Positions 4,213-5,141 of a stretch of DNA of 5,141 nucleotides are shown one piece after another. The stretch is taken from assembly GCA_013694795.1 (NCBI GenBank), contig JACDBS010000016.1:1-5141 (forward strand). The letters run 5' to 3'. Each line of letters begins with the position of its first letter. The first letter of the stretch is position 1. The translations under genes were made by a program, and so were the position numbers. The notes under the pieces are model-generated. The model made no database searches and had not been told where the DNA came from. It was given only the letters and a program-made list of their open reading frames with translations. The stretch comes from Chloroflexota bacterium (lineage in GTDB: Bacteria; Chloroflexota; Limnocylindria; QHBO01).

Positions 4213-5141
4213 CTAGCTCTCGCCGCCCATCTGCTCGATGGCGACCAGCACCGGCGGCAGCTCGCGCGGCTCCATGCGCGCCACCAGCGCATCGGTGAGT
4301 GCGCCGATCTGGGCCTCGTCGGCCTCCACGAGGTCGTGCCCCGCCCCCTCGATCTCCTGAAGCACCGGCTGGTTGCCAGCCTGGCGCAGGATGGCGTCGA
4401 GGAGGCGCGACTCGTCCGGATCGGCCCATACGTCAGCCGTCCCGTGGGCAATGACGACGTTGCGGTGGAGCATGGTGGCAAGCGCCAGGGCCGGAGTGTG
4501 GAATGCCTGCTCCCATCCGGCCAGCCCGAAATTGACCACCTCATCACCGATGCGGATCGGCATCCTCTCCTGGCGCCGATCGGCATGCTCGATCAGCTCC
4601 TCGGCCGATCGGTCGAGCGCCGCGACCACCGGATGCTCACGGTCGGCAGCGGTGCGCGACCGCTCGGCAACCCCACGACGCAGCACGTCGCGAAAGGAAC
4701 GCGCCGCAGGACCGATGAGCCCCACCGCTCCGACCGCCGGATCGCCGACGGCGACGCTGACGGCCACGGTCGCACCCTCGCCGTGCCCGATGATGGCGCA
4801 GCGGCGCAGGTCGAGCTCGCTCCGCGAGCGCATGGCACCGATGGCGTCGCGCGCGTCGTCGATGCGGGTGAACAGGTCGGACTCCTCCCACGCGCCCTCT
4901 GACTCGCCACAGCCCCGCGGGTCGTAGCGCAGGCTGGCCACGCCGCGCTCAGCGAGTGCATCGGCCAGGCGAGCGAAGAGGCCCATGGGTGCTTCGGACC
5001 TCCTCGGCTCAAACCAGCCCGGATGGCCGATGCGGTCCCATCCGCCATCGCGGTCGCGCGGCAGCCAGCTCGGCACGAGGAGCGCCCACGGGCGGCGTCC
5101 ATCACCGGTGGGCAGGGTCAGCGTCGCCGCCAGCGTCTGGT
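4213..5141 (-). CDS. Alpha/beta hydrolase, serine nucleophile replaced by glycine, N-terminus outside window
   Basis: An alpha/beta-fold hydrolase of the serine aminopeptidase/dienelactone hydrolase-like group, open at the right edge, with 309 full codons visible. Upstream of the in-frame GTG at 5076 the sequence still reads like the family (LAATLTLPTGDGRRPWALLV), so the true start lies beyond the window. Seen: RYDPRGCGESEG, the oxyanion-loop region; then IIGHGEGATVAVS, the nucleophile elbow, where the usual GHSEG serine is Gly (codon GGC at 4780-4782); HGTADVWADP with the likely acid Asp (4432-4434); and GAGHDLVEAD with the catalytic-type His (4336-4338). Fold and two of three triad residues are therefore kept, but the nucleophile is absent. 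It may be inactive as an esterase, use another residue, or reflect a one-base error (AGC to GGC). It likely heads the operon with the peroxidase. Substrate unknown. Confidence 0.88.
   Translation of the reverse strand, partial: QTLAATLTLPTGDGRRPWALLVPSWLPRDRDGGWDRIGHPGWFEPRRSEAPMGLFARLADALAERGVASLRYDPRGCGESEGAWEESDLFTRIDDARDAIGAMRSRSELDLRRCAIIGHGEGATVAVSVAVGDPAVGAVGLIGPAARSFRDVLRRGVAERSRTAADREHPVVAALDRSAEELIEHADRRQERMPIRIGDEVVNFGLAGWEQAFHTPALALATMLHRNVVIAHGTADVWADPDESRLLDAILRQAGNQPVLQEIEGAGHDLVEADEAQIGALTDALVARMEPRELPPVLVAIEQMGGES

Noticed and set aside
4202..4429. Longer form of the peroxidase starting at 4429
   Set aside because: The added 76 residues are Arg/Gly-rich out-of-frame hydrolase sequence; the family N-terminus starts at the ATG at 4201.
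3427..4902. Plus-strand open frame of 491 codons across the small ORFs, peroxidase and hydrolase
   Set aside because: It crosses several well-supported minus-strand genes and gives an Arg/Pro-rich low-complexity product, as expected for antisense frames in high-GC DNA.
4213..5076. Hydrolase starting at the GTG at 5076 as a complete 287-residue gene
   Set aside because: The frame stays open to the window edge and the upstream codons read as the expected first beta strands of the fold, so the gene is taken as partial.

Overview
The window is high-GC bacterial DNA. Every gene I can support reads on the minus strand, so transcription runs from high to low coordinates. The organism cannot be fixed from 5 kb. 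The GC-rich codon use, GTG starts, tight gene packing and a YhaO/YhaN-type nuclease-ATPase pair would suit a soil-type Chloroflexota or Actinomycetota genome, but this is a weak inference. There is no sign of a mobile element, CRISPR array, tRNA or rRNA.

In order of transcription, from the right edge: (1) an alpha/beta hydrolase, cut by the window end, whose nucleophile-elbow serine is replaced by glycine (4213-5141). (2) A Bcp/PrxQ-type thiol peroxidase (3737-4201), starting 11 nt after the hydrolase stop. (3) A very small ORF encoding one hydrophobic helix (3630-3722), with a strong Shine-Dalgarno sequence. (4) A 49-residue two-helix membrane protein (3484-3633) whose start overlaps the previous stop as ATGA. 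(5) After a 110-nt gap carrying a perfect 11-bp tandem repeat, a 48-residue lmo0937/DUF5670-type membrane protein (3227-3373), a paralog of item 4. (6) After a 138-nt gap rich in inverted repeats, a Mre11/SbcD-like nuclease of the YhaO type (1766-3088). (7) Overlapping its stop as TGATG, the N-terminal 588 codons of a Rad50/SbcC-like YhaN-type ATPase with a transmembrane hairpin inside its coiled coil, running off the left edge (1-1766).

There seem to be two functional groups. The hydrolase, peroxidase and small membrane proteins form a compact block that looks like an envelope or oxidative-stress cassette. The nuclease and ATPase form a separate two-gene operon for DNA-end processing, translationally coupled. 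The nuclease-ATPase pair and the peroxidase are confidently identified. The small membrane ORFs were found by reading the DNA directly and are easily missed by length-filtered gene calling. The points most worth checking are the Ser-to-Gly change in the hydrolase, the three-member run of tiny membrane proteins, and the tandem repeat with an overlapping sigma-54-like motif in front of the lmo0937-type gene.
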